From: Bacteroidota bacterium
GTDB taxonomy: Bacteria > Bacteroidota > Bacteroidia > Bacteroidales > Cfx3-03
Direction of reading: 5' to 3'
NCBI GenBank assembly: GCA_013390605.1
Contig: JACAUB010000001.1
Location: 190,077 to 254,076, forward strand
Length of the DNA stretch: 64,000 nucleotides
The notes under the pieces were generated by a model, which was not told the origin of the DNA, searched no databases, and was given only the letters and a program-made list of their open reading frames with translations. The position numbers and the translations under genes were made by a program. Of this stretch, positions 1 through 8,609 are shown piece by piece. Position 1 is the first letter of the stretch. Every line of letters begins with the position of its first letter.

Positions 1-7
1 TCAAAAG

Positions 8-676
8 ATGAACGAATTATTGGGAAAACTGTACAAAGCAGTTGAATTAGGCAAAGCAGATAAAAAATCACCTTATCCTCCTCAATTAAAAGGTGAGGAT
101 GGTGCTTATGAAATTACAACTAAAGCACTCGAATCAGAGATTTCTCCCAAAGACATTCTTGAGTTGGCATTAATACCTGCAATGGATACTGTTGGTAAGA
201 AATTTTCTGAAAATAAAATCTATGTTCCTCACATGTTAATGTCGGCCAGAGCTATGGGTGCAGCAATGCTTCAATTAAAACCTTTTTTTGCTTCGGGCGA
301 GATTAAAACGAAGGGTACTTTTATTATCGGTACTGTAAAAGGAGATCTGCACGACATTGGTAAAAATCTAATAGCAATGACTGTAGAAGGTTGCGGTTGG
401 TCGGTTGTCGATTTAGGGGTTGATGTCCCATCCGAACGTTATATTGAAGCTGCCAAAAGTAATCCCGGGGCAGTTGTAGCATTATCGGCACTTTTAACCA
501 CTACCATGGTGAATATGGGCGAAATTGTAGCAAATATAAAAGCTGTATTGCCCGATACATTTATCTTCATTGGAGGAGCACCGGTTAACGACGATTTTTG
601 TAAAAAGATTGGGGCTGATGCATTTTCATCAGATCCACAGGGAGTGGTTGAACGTTTGAATAAAATAGCTTCTTAA
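8..676 (+). CDS. mtaC: Corrinoid (B12-binding) protein of a methyltransferase system, MtaC-like
   Basis: Carries the methyl group on a cobalamin cofactor between a substrate methyltransferase and an acceptor enzyme; cytoplasmic. The 222-residue length fits the family: an N-terminal helical cap domain (about residues 1-95) followed by a Rossmann-like B12 domain. The cobalt-ligand signature is visible as D113-x-H115-x-x-G118, followed by the S160-x-L162 and G189-G190 elements typical of base-off/His-on cobalamin binding. The downstream MtaB-like enzyme makes a methanol-type donor the most likely assignment, but MtaC, MttC and MtbC proteins are hard to tell apart by sequence alone. It begins only 7 bases into the window, so its upstream region and any neighbouring acceptor methyltransferase cannot be seen. 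Confidence 0.9.
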   Translation: MNELLGKLYKAVELGKADKKSPYPPQLKGEDGAYEITTKALESEISPKDILELALIPAMDTVGKKFSENKIYVPHMLMSARAMGAAMLQLKPFFASGEIKTKGTFIIGTVKGDLHDIGKNLIAMTVEGCGWSVVDLGVDVPSERYIEAAKSNPGAVVALSALLTTTMVNMGEIVANIKAVLPDTFIFIGGAPVNDDFCKKIGADAFSSDPQGVVERLNKIAS

Positions 677-737
677 CCTACAATATGAATAATCGTATAG
701 AAGGATGAAGTCTTGAATACCCTGACTGCTTTCAGTG

Positions 738-765
738 TGATGAATTTAATATGCGAGATTCATCA
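738..765. repeat. Inverted repeat between the corrinoid protein and methyltransferase genes
   Basis: TGATGAAT at 738-745 and ATTCATCA at 758-765 are perfect reverse complements around a 12-base loop, within a 115-base gap inside the operon. There is no U-tract, so it is more likely an mRNA processing or stability hairpin, or an operator, than a terminator. Function is inferred only. Confidence 0.45.
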
Positions 766-791
766 GGCCTTAACCTGAAAATTATTTACGG

Positions 792-2168
792 ATGAAATAT
801 AAAAATTTAGTAATCACTAATCCTGAAGATTTAATGTTTGGGATTGCTCCAAATCCTGTTACAACACGCAGGGGACTGGCTATTGGAGGTGGGCAGGTAT
901 ATGCTGAGCTCAATTTTACGTTGCCGGTTATGAGTATTAATGACAGTACCTTAAATGAGGTTTATGGCCATTATCGTCAAATTGCTGAGGGAGCATTGGA
1001 AAGGGCTGTACAACTTGGTTCAAAAGGGGTGGTTCTTGAGCTTGAAACATTGTTGGAAATGACTAAAACGCCATCCATTGGTGTGGAAATCGTGAAAATA
1101 ATGAATGAGATTTGCGAAAACTACTATCAAAAATTTGGACTCAAATCAGAAATCAGGTTAACTCCAAACGATTTGCGTGAATTCGAAAGACCTGCTAAAC
1201 AACGAACGACCAAATATCTGGACCCCATGATGGAGCTCTTCGAAAACGGATCTATTGCCGGAGGCGACTTGTTGTCGATTGAAAGCACAGGGGGAAAAGA
1301 GGTATCTGATGATGCTTTAATGAACTGCGATATAAAAACAATCGTATTTGCTTTGTCAGTTTTGGGCGTACGGGATATGCAGTTTTTATGGAAGAAGATT
1401 GTTGCTGTTGCAAACAAAAATGGCAAAATAGCAGCAGGTGATTCAGCCTGTGGCTTTGCAAATACGGCAATGGTATTGGCTGAGAAAAAATATATTCCCA
1501 GAGTTTTTGCTGCTTTAGTACGTGTTATTTCGGTAGTTCGCTCCATCGTTGCTATGGAAGAAGGTGCGATTGGTCCGGATAAAGACTGTGGGTATGAAGG
1601 ACCGTTCCTGAAAGTGATCACAGGTATCCCAATTTCCATGGAAGGAAAAACGGCTGCATGTGCACATTTGAGTCCGATAGGAAATATCGCTTCTGCTTGT
1701 ACTGATCTTTGGAGTAACGAATCAGTTCAAAATATAAAATTATTATCGGGTATGGCTCCAACTGCTTATATGGAACAATTGGAATATGATGCCCGACTGA
1801 TGAATGAAGCCTTGCGTGCAGGGAAACTACATAGTAGCATTTTACAGCAACTGCTAGTTGCATCTGATGTTTACACCGACCCGCAAGCATTAATTCTTTC
1901 TCCTGAGAATGTGATCCGGATTTCCAAAGAATTAGTCAAAGGGGATTCTTATGTGGCAAATGCCAGAAATGGTGCACTGGCAGCACTAGATATAATAGAT
2001 GAAGCATTATTATCCGGAAAAATGATACTATCAGATATGGAAACCTTTTATCTTCCGCTTCTTCGTGAGGATTTAGAAAGTATTCCGGATAATGAAAGTG
2101 ATTTTGTTGAAATGATGCTACCGAACATCGATCAAAGTAAATTTATCTTAGCCGAATACGGATTGTAA
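792..2168 (+). CDS. mtaB: Methanol:corrinoid methyltransferase, MtaB family
   Basis: Predicted zinc-dependent methyltransferase that cleaves a C-O bond (methanol in characterised archaeal and acetogen MtaB) and methylates the Co(I) corrinoid protein encoded just upstream. The 458-residue length matches archaeal MtaB (about 460). The residues expected to bind zinc are in place: E164 in SIESTGG, C220 in GDSACGFAN and C266 in KDCGYEGP; the first two fall at the positions reported for Methanosarcina barkeri MtaB. The glycine-rich GGGQVYAELNF segment near residue 32 and IGNIASACTDLWSNESVQN are also family-like. The substrate is inferred from family; another simple methylated alcohol or ether is possible. 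This is not a pyrrolysine-type MttB: the sequence belongs to the MtaB fold and has no in-frame amber codon. Confidence 0.88.
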   Translation: MKYKNLVITNPEDLMFGIAPNPVTTRRGLAIGGGQVYAELNFTLPVMSINDSTLNEVYGHYRQIAEGALERAVQLGSKGVVLELETLLEMTKTPSIGVEIVKIMNEICENYYQKFGLKSEIRLTPNDLREFERPAKQRTTKYLDPMMELFENGSIAGGDLLSIESTGGKEVSDDALMNCDIKTIVFALSVLGVRDMQFLWKKIVAVANKNGKIAAGDSACGFANTAMVLAEKKYIPRVFAALVRVISVVRSIVAMEEGAIGPDKDCGYEGPFLKVITGIPISMEGKTAACAHLSPIGNIASACTDLWSNESVQNIKLLSGMAPTAYMEQLEYDARLMNEALRAGKLHSSILQQLLVASDVYTDPQALILSPENVIRISKELVKGDSYVANARNGALAALDIIDEALLSGKMILSDMETFYLPLLREDLESIPDNESDFVEMMLPNIDQSKFILAEYGL

Positions 2169-2222
2169 TTAAAAATAAAATAGGGTCGGACAATTCATTT
2201 GCCCGGCTCTATTCTTTATAAA

Positions 2223-3155
2223 ATGGAAAAAATACCGGTTCATGTTATTTCAGGATTTCTGGGTTCGGGTAAAACTACCGCAATCATCAATCTCCTGAAT
2301 CAAAAAACAGATAATACAGAATGGGCTGTGATTATCAATGAATTTGGAAAGATATCCATTGATGGTCAGACCGTTTGTTCAAACTCAAGGTTTGAAAATG
2401 TCTTTACCATTTCAGGTGGGTGTATTTGTTGTTCGGCAAAAGAATATTTCAGGGACGATTTAGAGAAGATAGTACGAACAAAGAGATTTACAAGGATCAT
2501 CATTGAGCCAAGTGGATTAGGCGGTGTCGAAATGATTTCTGAAGTTGTAGAGAACCATCCCACCCTTTTTTTTAAACCGGTTATTTGTTTAGTTGACATA
2601 ACAGGTATTGAAAATCCACGTCAACAAATGAATCCGGTTTACCGGAAACAAATTTCTAAAGCTGATGTTATTTTATTTACAAAGCGCGACTTAATCCCCG
2701 ATTCAACCATTCAACAAAACTTGATTAAAAAATTTAAATACTTGTTCCCCGATACAAATGTGAATGACAATAATCGAACTTCAGATTTATTAGATTTAGA
2801 CTATTTGCATGGAGAGGTAAATAATGAAAATGTTACTTTTTCCGTTGACAATCCGGAACTATGGGATAGTAATTATATTGAAAAGAGTTGGTCCTTTCAT
2901 CCAAATACTATTTTCAATAAGGTTAAACTTACCCGTTTATTTGATGATAATCTATTAATTATAAGAGCAAAAGGGTATGTTCATACAGGAGATGGGTGGA
3001 ATTTGCTGAATCTGACACTTACAGGTTTTACGCTGGACCCCTGTCATCCAAAAGAACAAAATGAAATAATAATCATTTTAGCAAAAAATAAATCGGATTT
3101 CATTCAGATCTTTGCCGCTGAAGTTAAAAAAACAATCGTAGTGTCAAAAATATAA
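2223..3155 (+). CDS. CobW/COG0523-family GTPase (metallochaperone-like)
   Basis: G3E-family GTPase. Walker A is GFLGSGKTT near residue 12, the family metal-binding motif GGCICC follows near residue 68, then EPSGLG and a TKRD guanine-specificity motif. The C-terminal half is a shortened CobW C-terminal domain. COG0523 proteins deliver metals (zinc, cobalt or iron) to client enzymes. Here the clients next door are a zinc methyltransferase and a cobalamin protein, so a role in loading MtaB zinc or in cobalamin supply is inferred. I chose the ATG at 2223 because the upstream TTG at 2199 adds only eight residues with no family match. It follows mtaB by 54 bases and precedes the reactivase by 55, so probably one transcript. 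Confidence 0.85.
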   Translation: MEKIPVHVISGFLGSGKTTAIINLLNQKTDNTEWAVIINEFGKISIDGQTVCSNSRFENVFTISGGCICCSAKEYFRDDLEKIVRTKRFTRIIIEPSGLGGVEMISEVVENHPTLFFKPVICLVDITGIENPRQQMNPVYRKQISKADVILFTKRDLIPDSTIQQNLIKKFKYLFPDTNVNDNNRTSDLLDLDYLHGEVNNENVTFSVDNPELWDSNYIEKSWSFHPNTIFNKVKLTRLFDDNLLIIRAKGYVHTGDGWNLLNLTLTGFTLDPCHPKEQNEIIIILAKNKSDFIQIFAAEVKKTIVVSKI

Positions 3156-3210
3156 TCTAAATGTAGATAAAGGCCTCAGGTTGAATGTACTAAGAAATAA
3201 TCTTATTACC

Positions 3211-4698
3211 ATGATAAAACACAATATCAGGTTACAACCGCTGGATAAAAAAATACAGGTTAACGATCAAACACCACTCATTGATGTGTTACACGAATTT
3301 GGAATAGAATTTCCTTGCGGAGGTAAAGGAACTTGTGGGAAATGTAAGATTCGTTTATTGGATGGCGAAATTAATATCAACGAAATTCATCAACAAAAAA
3401 TTAATAAACTTGATCTTTTGCCCGATTGGCGATTGGCTTGTTATAGTTTGTGCACCAGTGATATAATAATTGAAATTGAGCAGTTTAACCATTTGATTCT
3501 GGCCGACGAAAGTGAATTTGATTTTACCCCTGGTCACGGATATGGTGTAGCAGTAGATCTGGGTACCACAACGTTGGTTGTGCAACTTGTTGAATTGTCA
3601 ACAGCGAAAGTACTGGCAGTAGAAACGATGCTCAATCCGCAAGTGAAGTTTGGTGCTGACCTGATTTCGCGTATCCAGGCGTGTTTGGATGGTAATGCAA
3701 CCGAGATGACGCGCATCATTCGTTCAGCAATTGGATTAATGATTGAACGAATGTTGAAAAAAAACCAGGTTGAAATACAAAAAGTTACTATTGTTGGTAA
3801 TACAGTAATGCAACTTATTTTTAGCAATTATGACGTTTCACCATTAGCAACTTATCCATTTCATACGAATGATCTGGGACTTAAAACTTTTGATCCAATA
3901 GCGTTGGGATGGAATTTTAAGGTGATTGATAAAATAGTGTTTTATCCCTCAATTGGCAGTTTTGTCGGGAGTGATATTGTCGCCGGAATTGCAGCCACTG
4001 GGTTGTATTTAAACGAAAAATACACGGCCTTGATCGATTTAGGAACTAATGGCGAAATTGTGTTGGGAAACAAGTATGATATAGTGTGCGCATCTACAGC
4101 AGCCGGTCCTGCGTTTGAAGGTTCCAATATCTCCATAGGTATGCGGGCCGTCACGGGTGCAATTTCATCATTAAATCTGATAGAGGGTGAAATAGTAGCC
4201 AATGTCATCGGAAACGTCAAGCCAAAAGGAATTTGTGGAAGTGCACTGGTCGATGCAATAGCTATCTTTCGAAAACTGGATTTGATTGGAATGTTTGGCG
4301 GTATCAATTCGGAAGAAAAAAGTATTCGACTTGTTGGGGACGTAAGCTTGACACAGAAAGATATTATCGAATTTCAATTGGCAAAAGCTGCAATTGCAGC
4401 CGGACTTCAGATCCTGGCTAATACACTCTCAATACAACTAGCTGATATTGATAAAATATATATTGCCGGAGGTTTTGGTAATTATATTAATCTACAAAAC
4501 GTAGTTGAGACCGGAATGATAGAACTTCCGGCGGATAAGATTCACAAAATGGGTAATACAGCTTTGATAGGTGCTAAAATGTTCCTTTTCTCTAATGACG
4601 AAATCGTAGACCAAATTCTCTTTAAAACCAATCATGTAAGTTTAGAAAGCAATCCTGATTTTCAGGATATATTTGTTGATAAAATGCTGTTTCTTTAG
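3211..4698 (+). CDS. Reductive activator of corrinoid proteins (RACo-like, 2Fe-2S + DUF4445/ASKHA)
   Basis: ATP-dependent reactivase that reduces cob(II)alamin, formed by accidental oxidation, back to Co(I). The N-terminal plant-type ferredoxin domain has cysteines in the pattern C36-x5-C42-x2-C45 ... C77 (numbered from the ATG at 3211: PCGGKGTCGKC, then LACYS). The rest is an actin/Hsp70-like domain of the DUF4445 type, with phosphate-loop motifs AVDLGTTT, IDLGTNGE and AGGFGNYI. About 495 residues is shorter than clostridial RACo (over 600), so the linker region is reduced. A TTG ten codons upstream is a possible but less likely start. Position at the end of the corrinoid operon fits the reactivase role well. 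Confidence 0.88.
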   Translation: MIKHNIRLQPLDKKIQVNDQTPLIDVLHEFGIEFPCGGKGTCGKCKIRLLDGEININEIHQQKINKLDLLPDWRLACYSLCTSDIIIEIEQFNHLILADESEFDFTPGHGYGVAVDLGTTTLVVQLVELSTAKVLAVETMLNPQVKFGADLISRIQACLDGNATEMTRIIRSAIGLMIERMLKKNQVEIQKVTIVGNTVMQLIFSNYDVSPLATYPFHTNDLGLKTFDPIALGWNFKVIDKIVFYPSIGSFVGSDIVAGIAATGLYLNEKYTALIDLGTNGEIVLGNKYDIVCASTAAGPAFEGSNISIGMRAVTGAISSLNLIEGEIVANVIGNVKPKGICGSALVDAIAIFRKLDLIGMFGGINSEEKSIRLVGDVSLTQKDIIEFQLAKAAIAAGLQILANTLSIQLADIDKIYIAGGFGNYINLQNVVETGMIELPADKIHKMGNTALIGAKMFLFSNDEIVDQILFKTNHVSLESNPDFQDIFVDKMLFL

Positions 4699-4764
4699 CG
4701 TTATCGTTATAAATAAAAGGTTTTGGTGTGATAAATTGTGGATACAAATGCTACAGGTGCAATA

Positions 4765-4790
4765 ATGCTGTCCCTTCAGGACCTTTTTTG
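4765..4790 (+). terminator. Probable terminator of the corrinoid operon
   Basis: GTCC at 770-773 of this kilobase (4770-4773) pairs with GGAC at 4779-4782 around a short loop and is followed by a run of six T. It lies 70 bases after the reactivase stop. The stem is short, so confidence is moderate. Confidence 0.45.
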
Positions 4791-4937
4791 TGTTTTTGGG
4801 ATTGAGATATAAGAATGTTAATAAAAAATGCCATGAATACACTTCAATAACCTTTATATTCACACTAACATTTACCAAATTCACATTAGGCAATACTTTC
4901 GAAAAAAAGGATAGTAGTTTTGATCAAAAAAACCAAT

Positions 4938-6611
4938 ATGAAAAAGCTAATCCTATTATTACCATTATTCCTTATTTTGGTACAAACAGTACATGCACAA
5001 ATTAAATGGGGAGAGTATTCACAAAGTTATCAAACGGGTTCAGACAATAATACTTCAACAGTAGCATTAATCATTGCTATACATAATACGAATGATTCTT
5101 TTTGGGTTACAAATAATAGTGGCTCGCTTCATGAATCTCTTTTAAAGGATTCTTTATTTTTGAGGAGCCGATCAAACTTTTTTATTGCAGTAAATACTTT
5201 CGATTCTACCGATGCTCAATTTTTTCTTCATGGTGTAAATAAGAAAAATGCGAATGAATATGAATTTAGGGTGCTTGAAAAGCAAGATAAAATAATTGTA
5301 CCCTGGTCTGTTATTACAAAATTTGGTTCAGATATTGTTCGAGAAAATTCGATTATTAAATCAGCCGCTTATCTTGGGGGATATAAAACGAAACCTGGGT
5401 CTAAACTTATTGTTGATGTAAGGAAAAAGGGAAGTAGTAAAATCATAACAAGTGCCGTTGTTCGTTGGGTGCCTATCAGTCCTATTTTGCTCAACATATA
5501 CACCGCCAACGAATTAAATGAATTTTTGAAAAGATTGAAACAGTTTGGATCAAATCGTTTATCCGTTGAAGAAATAAATAAATGGAAATCACGATACCCA
5601 ACTGATCAGTTGGATGTGGTAACATCTCTGCCTAAAAAACTGAAGGTTGCAGCCACCGATAATAATTTGATATTCTATCTTAGAGCAGATATTTATAACA
5701 AAGAGCAGGTAGAATATGAGCTAATTAAAGATCAAAAGGTTTTACGTTCCTGGAATATAAATGAGTTTGACAACAGTTTTATTTGGCTTAAGAATCTGAA
5801 ACCCGGCGAATATTTATTGAGAGTCCGTTACAGCATACAACGAGAACATGTAATGGAATACCCTTTTGAAATTGAAACTGCATGGTATCAGTCGGTTGTA
5901 TTCAAAATCATTGTAGGTATATTAACAGTTGCTTTTTGGGGATTTATTATCTTTTTAATACTGCTTATAAAACAAAGAAAAAAAACTGCACGGGAATTGT
6001 CTAATAAAGAAAAATCACAGCTTGAATTAAAGGCTATATATGCTCAACTTAACCCGCATTTTGTTTTTAATGCGCTCAGCTCTATTCAGGGGCTTATAAA
6101 CAACCAGGACATTGAGGGGGCCAATCATTATCTCTCTGATTTTGCCAGATTAATGCGTGATTCGTTGGCTAACAGTAATAAGGACCAAACCAGCCTAAAG
6201 GAAGAAATGATAACTTTGGAAACCTATTTGAAACTGGAGCAATTAAGGTTTGGGTTTAAATATGATATAAAAACCAGTGATGTAAATATTTATGAAACAG
6301 AAATACCATCGCTACTTTTGCAGCCATTAATTGAAAATGCAGTTAAACATGGTGTCTCTACCTTAAAAGAAAATGGTATTATTAACCTTGGGTTTTCAAA
6401 GCATAATAATGATATGATCGTGACAATACAAGATAATGGAGGCGGTTTTCAGTATAGTGAAAATATGGATGGTTATGGGTTGAAGCTCACGAATGACAGA
6501 ATAAAATTGCTCAATCAGATAATGAATGGGCAATTTATAGAAATGCACATAAAAGAAGGTTTACCGGTTGGAACAATTATAAATTTAACGTTTAAAAATT
6601 GGTTTTTATGA
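4938..6611 (+). CDS. LytS-type sensor histidine kinase with periplasmic sensor region
   Basis: Membrane sensor kinase. From the ATG at 4938 the order is: signal peptide (about 1-21, ending VHAQ), a long periplasmic beta-rich region (about 22-320) whose last part resembles a Y_Y_Y-like module (LKNLKPGEYLLRVRYS), one transmembrane segment (about 325-350), a His_kinase domain (PF06580 type) with the phospho-acceptor in LNPHFVFNALSS (H374), and an HATPase with NAVKHG and DNGGGF. There are no propeller repeats, so it is not a full hybrid HTCS regulator. It overlaps the response-regulator gene by four bases (ATGA), a clear two-gene operon. The upstream TTG at 4920 would add six residues before the signal peptide and is unlikely. 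The signal sensed is unknown; the preceding corrinoid operon is a possible but unproven target. Confidence 0.88.
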   Translation: MKKLILLLPLFLILVQTVHAQIKWGEYSQSYQTGSDNNTSTVALIIAIHNTNDSFWVTNNSGSLHESLLKDSLFLRSRSNFFIAVNTFDSTDAQFFLHGVNKKNANEYEFRVLEKQDKIIVPWSVITKFGSDIVRENSIIKSAAYLGGYKTKPGSKLIVDVRKKGSSKIITSAVVRWVPISPILLNIYTANELNEFLKRLKQFGSNRLSVEEINKWKSRYPTDQLDVVTSLPKKLKVAATDNNLIFYLRADIYNKEQVEYELIKDQKVLRSWNINEFDNSFIWLKNLKPGEYLLRVRYSIQREHVMEYPFEIETAWYQSVVFKIIVGILTVAFWGFIIFLILLIKQRKKTARELSNKEKSQLELKAIYAQLNPHFVFNALSSIQGLINNQDIEGANHYLSDFARLMRDSLANSNKDQTSLKEEMITLETYLKLEQLRFGFKYDIKTSDVNIYETEIPSLLLQPLIENAVKHGVSTLKENGIINLGFSKHNNDMIVTIQDNGGGFQYSENMDGYGLKLTNDRIKLLNQIMNGQFIEMHIKEGLPVGTIINLTFKNWFL

Positions 6612-7357
6612 ACATTAACGCTGTATTAATAGACGATGAAAAACACAATTTAGAGAATCTAAATCAATTGTTAAATACATATTGTCCACAAATACATGTT
6701 TGTGATACGGCATTAAACGCTGATGATGGTAAAACCAGCATACTGAAACATCGGCCTGATATTGTTTTTCTTGATATCCAGATGTCAGACAAAAATGGCT
6801 TTGATTTATTAAGAGGATTAAATCATTATGATTTTGAAATAATTTTTGTAACAGCTTATGACCAATATGCAATACAAGCAATGCGATTTTCTGCGGTGGA
6901 TTATTTATTAAAACCAATTGGTATTGACGAACTTCAATCAGCGGTTAATAGAGCTATTAAAAAGTGCCAATTGAAAGTTCAAAATCAACAACTGGAAAAT
7001 CTTATTCAATTATTAAAGAGTCAGCAGAACAAAGAAGAACATCGGATTGCATTAACAACGATGAAGGAAACAAGATTTATTAAGACAAATGATATAATCA
7101 GGTGTCAATCATCTAATAATTATAGCTCTTTCTTTTTGCATGATAAAGAAGAGCTTTTAGTTTGCAAACCCATCTATGAGTATGAAGAAATATTAAAAGA
7201 ATATGGGTTTATTCGCTGTCACCAATCTCACCTTGTTAATAAGAAATATGTAAGAAGTTGGATAAAGGAATATGGCGATCATTTATTATTATCTAATGGT
7301 ACGGAAATTCCTGTCTCAAGAAATAAAAAAGATGAGGTAAAGAGAGCTCTGGAGTAA
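6608..7357 (+). CDS. LytTR-family response regulator
   Basis: Partner of the kinase just upstream. The receiver domain (about 1-120) has the acidic pocket IDDE near residue 10, the phospho-acceptor D56 in VFLDIQMSD, the switch threonine in FVTAYD and the lysine in LLKPIG. A linker leads to a C-terminal LytTR DNA-binding domain (about 150-245: RFIKTNDIIRCQSSNNYS, then HQSHLVNKKYV). LytTR proteins usually bind pairs of short direct repeats, which I did not find convincingly nearby. Start at the ATG overlapping the kinase stop; an upstream in-frame TTG at 6599 is rejected because it lies inside the kinase gene and adds only three residues. Confidence 0.9.
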   Translation: MNINAVLIDDEKHNLENLNQLLNTYCPQIHVCDTALNADDGKTSILKHRPDIVFLDIQMSDKNGFDLLRGLNHYDFEIIFVTAYDQYAIQAMRFSAVDYLLKPIGIDELQSAVNRAIKKCQLKVQNQQLENLIQLLKSQQNKEEHRIALTTMKETRFIKTNDIIRCQSSNNYSSFFLHDKEELLVCKPIYEYEEILKEYGFIRCHQSHLVNKKYVRSWIKEYGDHLLLSNGTEIPVSRNKKDEVKRALE

Positions 7358-7402
7358 GTGAAATGGCAATTAGTAGTAGTCTGATTGTTGAATTCAAGTC
7401 GC

Positions 7403-8014
7403 TTATAAACTACCTGACTTCTTTTTCTTTTCATAGAAGTTCATCCCTCTCATATATTCGTAAACCTTGCTGGGTAAAAAGAAATCCATGTTTTTTTCGT
7501 CCTGAATGCCTTTGCGGATAAAGCTGGCCGAGATCTCTACCATGGGGGCAGCGATATATTTGATTTTGGGATGGCCTTTCCATTCACCAGGGTCGTAACC
7601 GGGACGGGGATAGATGTATAGCTCGTACTGTTCGAGAATCTGTTCGTAGTTTTTCCATTTGTGAAAGCTGGGGAGGATATCGGTGCCACAAATCAAAACA
7701 AAATGGTTTTCAGGATATTCTTCTGCCAGATAGGTCAGCGTGCGAATGGTATATGAGGGTTGAGGCAGCTTCATCTCTATATCGCAGACCTTTAAATTGG
7801 GATGCTCTTCGGTAGCGAGACGCACCAACGTCAACCGGTGTATATTTGAAAGCAGGCTCTTCTTCTCTTTGAGTGGATTGTGTGGCGACACCACAAACCA
7901 GACTTCGTCCAGATCCGTGAAACCAGCCATATAATTTGCTACAATTAAATGGCCGGTGTGAATAGGATTGAACGACCCGAAGAATAATCCTACTTTCTTA
8001 TAGTTGCCCTTCAT
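7403..8014 (-). CDS. nadD: Nicotinate-nucleotide adenylyltransferase
   Basis: Makes nicotinate adenine dinucleotide from nicotinate mononucleotide and ATP in NAD synthesis. The nucleotidyltransferase signature GSFNPIHTGH is at about residues 13-22 and the second signature ISASFIRKG near residue 160. The length of 203 fits NadD. It is the last gene of a minus-strand operon: five bases separate it from gmk. The C-terminus is lysine-rich and carries no extra domain. Confidence 0.95.
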   Translation of the reverse strand: MKGNYKKVGLFFGSFNPIHTGHLIVANYMAGFTDLDEVWFVVSPHNPLKEKKSLLSNIHRLTLVRLATEEHPNLKVCDIEMKLPQPSYTIRTLTYLAEEYPENHFVLICGTDILPSFHKWKNYEQILEQYELYIYPRPGYDPGEWKGHPKIKYIAAPMVEISASFIRKGIQDEKNMDFFLPSKVYEYMRGMNFYEKKKKSGSL

Positions 8015-8019
8015 GACTA

Positions 8020-8586
8020 CTATTTTTCGATAAACGAGGAGATTACAGCATATATCTCTGGAGTAGACCGATCGAGGTTATCATTCAAAAGTTGATAATC
8101 GAATTTATCGGCAAAAGTGAGCTCCCATTGTGCTTTGCTTAATCGTTTAGCCAAGCTTTCCGGGGTTTCGGTATTCCGCCATTTTAATCGTGCCTCCAAC
8201 TCCTCAATAGAAGGGGGTAGTACAAAAACGGCCAGTGTTTCTGCGGGAAATAGTTTCTTTATATTTAAACCACCTACTACATCGACATCAAAAATAACGT
8301 GTTTTCCCTTTCCCCAGATTCTGGTGAGCTCAGATTTCAGCGTTCCATAGAAGCTTCCGGGATATACCTCTTCCCATTCAAGGAATTCCTGATTGTCGAT
8401 TCGATGTTTAAACTCTTCAGGTGTGAGAAAATAGTAATCTTTGCCATCAACTTCCTCAGGGCGCTTTGCACGACTACAAGCGGATATAGAGAATTCGAGC
8501 GGTAATCCCATATTCAACAGACGGTGAACAATGGTAGTTTTTCCTGCTCCTGATGGGGCTGAGAAGACAATTAATTTTCCTTGCAT
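8020..8586 (-). CDS. gmk: Guanylate kinase
   Basis: Phosphorylates GMP to GDP. P-loop SAPSGAGKTT at about residues 9-18, then the GMP-binding region with SRAKRPEEVDGKDYYF and EWEEVYPGSFYGT, all standard for Gmk. The length of 188 is typical. It lies 23 bases downstream of yicC and just upstream of nadD on the minus strand, a conserved Bacteroidota arrangement that suggests co-transcription. Confidence 0.96.
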   Translation of the reverse strand: MQGKLIVFSAPSGAGKTTIVHRLLNMGLPLEFSISACSRAKRPEEVDGKDYYFLTPEEFKHRIDNQEFLEWEEVYPGSFYGTLKSELTRIWGKGKHVIFDVDVVGGLNIKKLFPAETLAVFVLPPSIEELEARLKWRNTETPESLAKRLSKAQWELTFADKFDYQLLNDNLDRSTPEIYAVISSFIEK

Positions 8587-8609
8587 ATACAGCGTTGAAT
8601 AGAAGTGTA

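Noticed and set aside
1127-1639. A 170-codon open frame antisense to mtaB
   Set aside because: MtaB on the other strand has complete zinc motifs and family length; the antisense product has no recognisable features.
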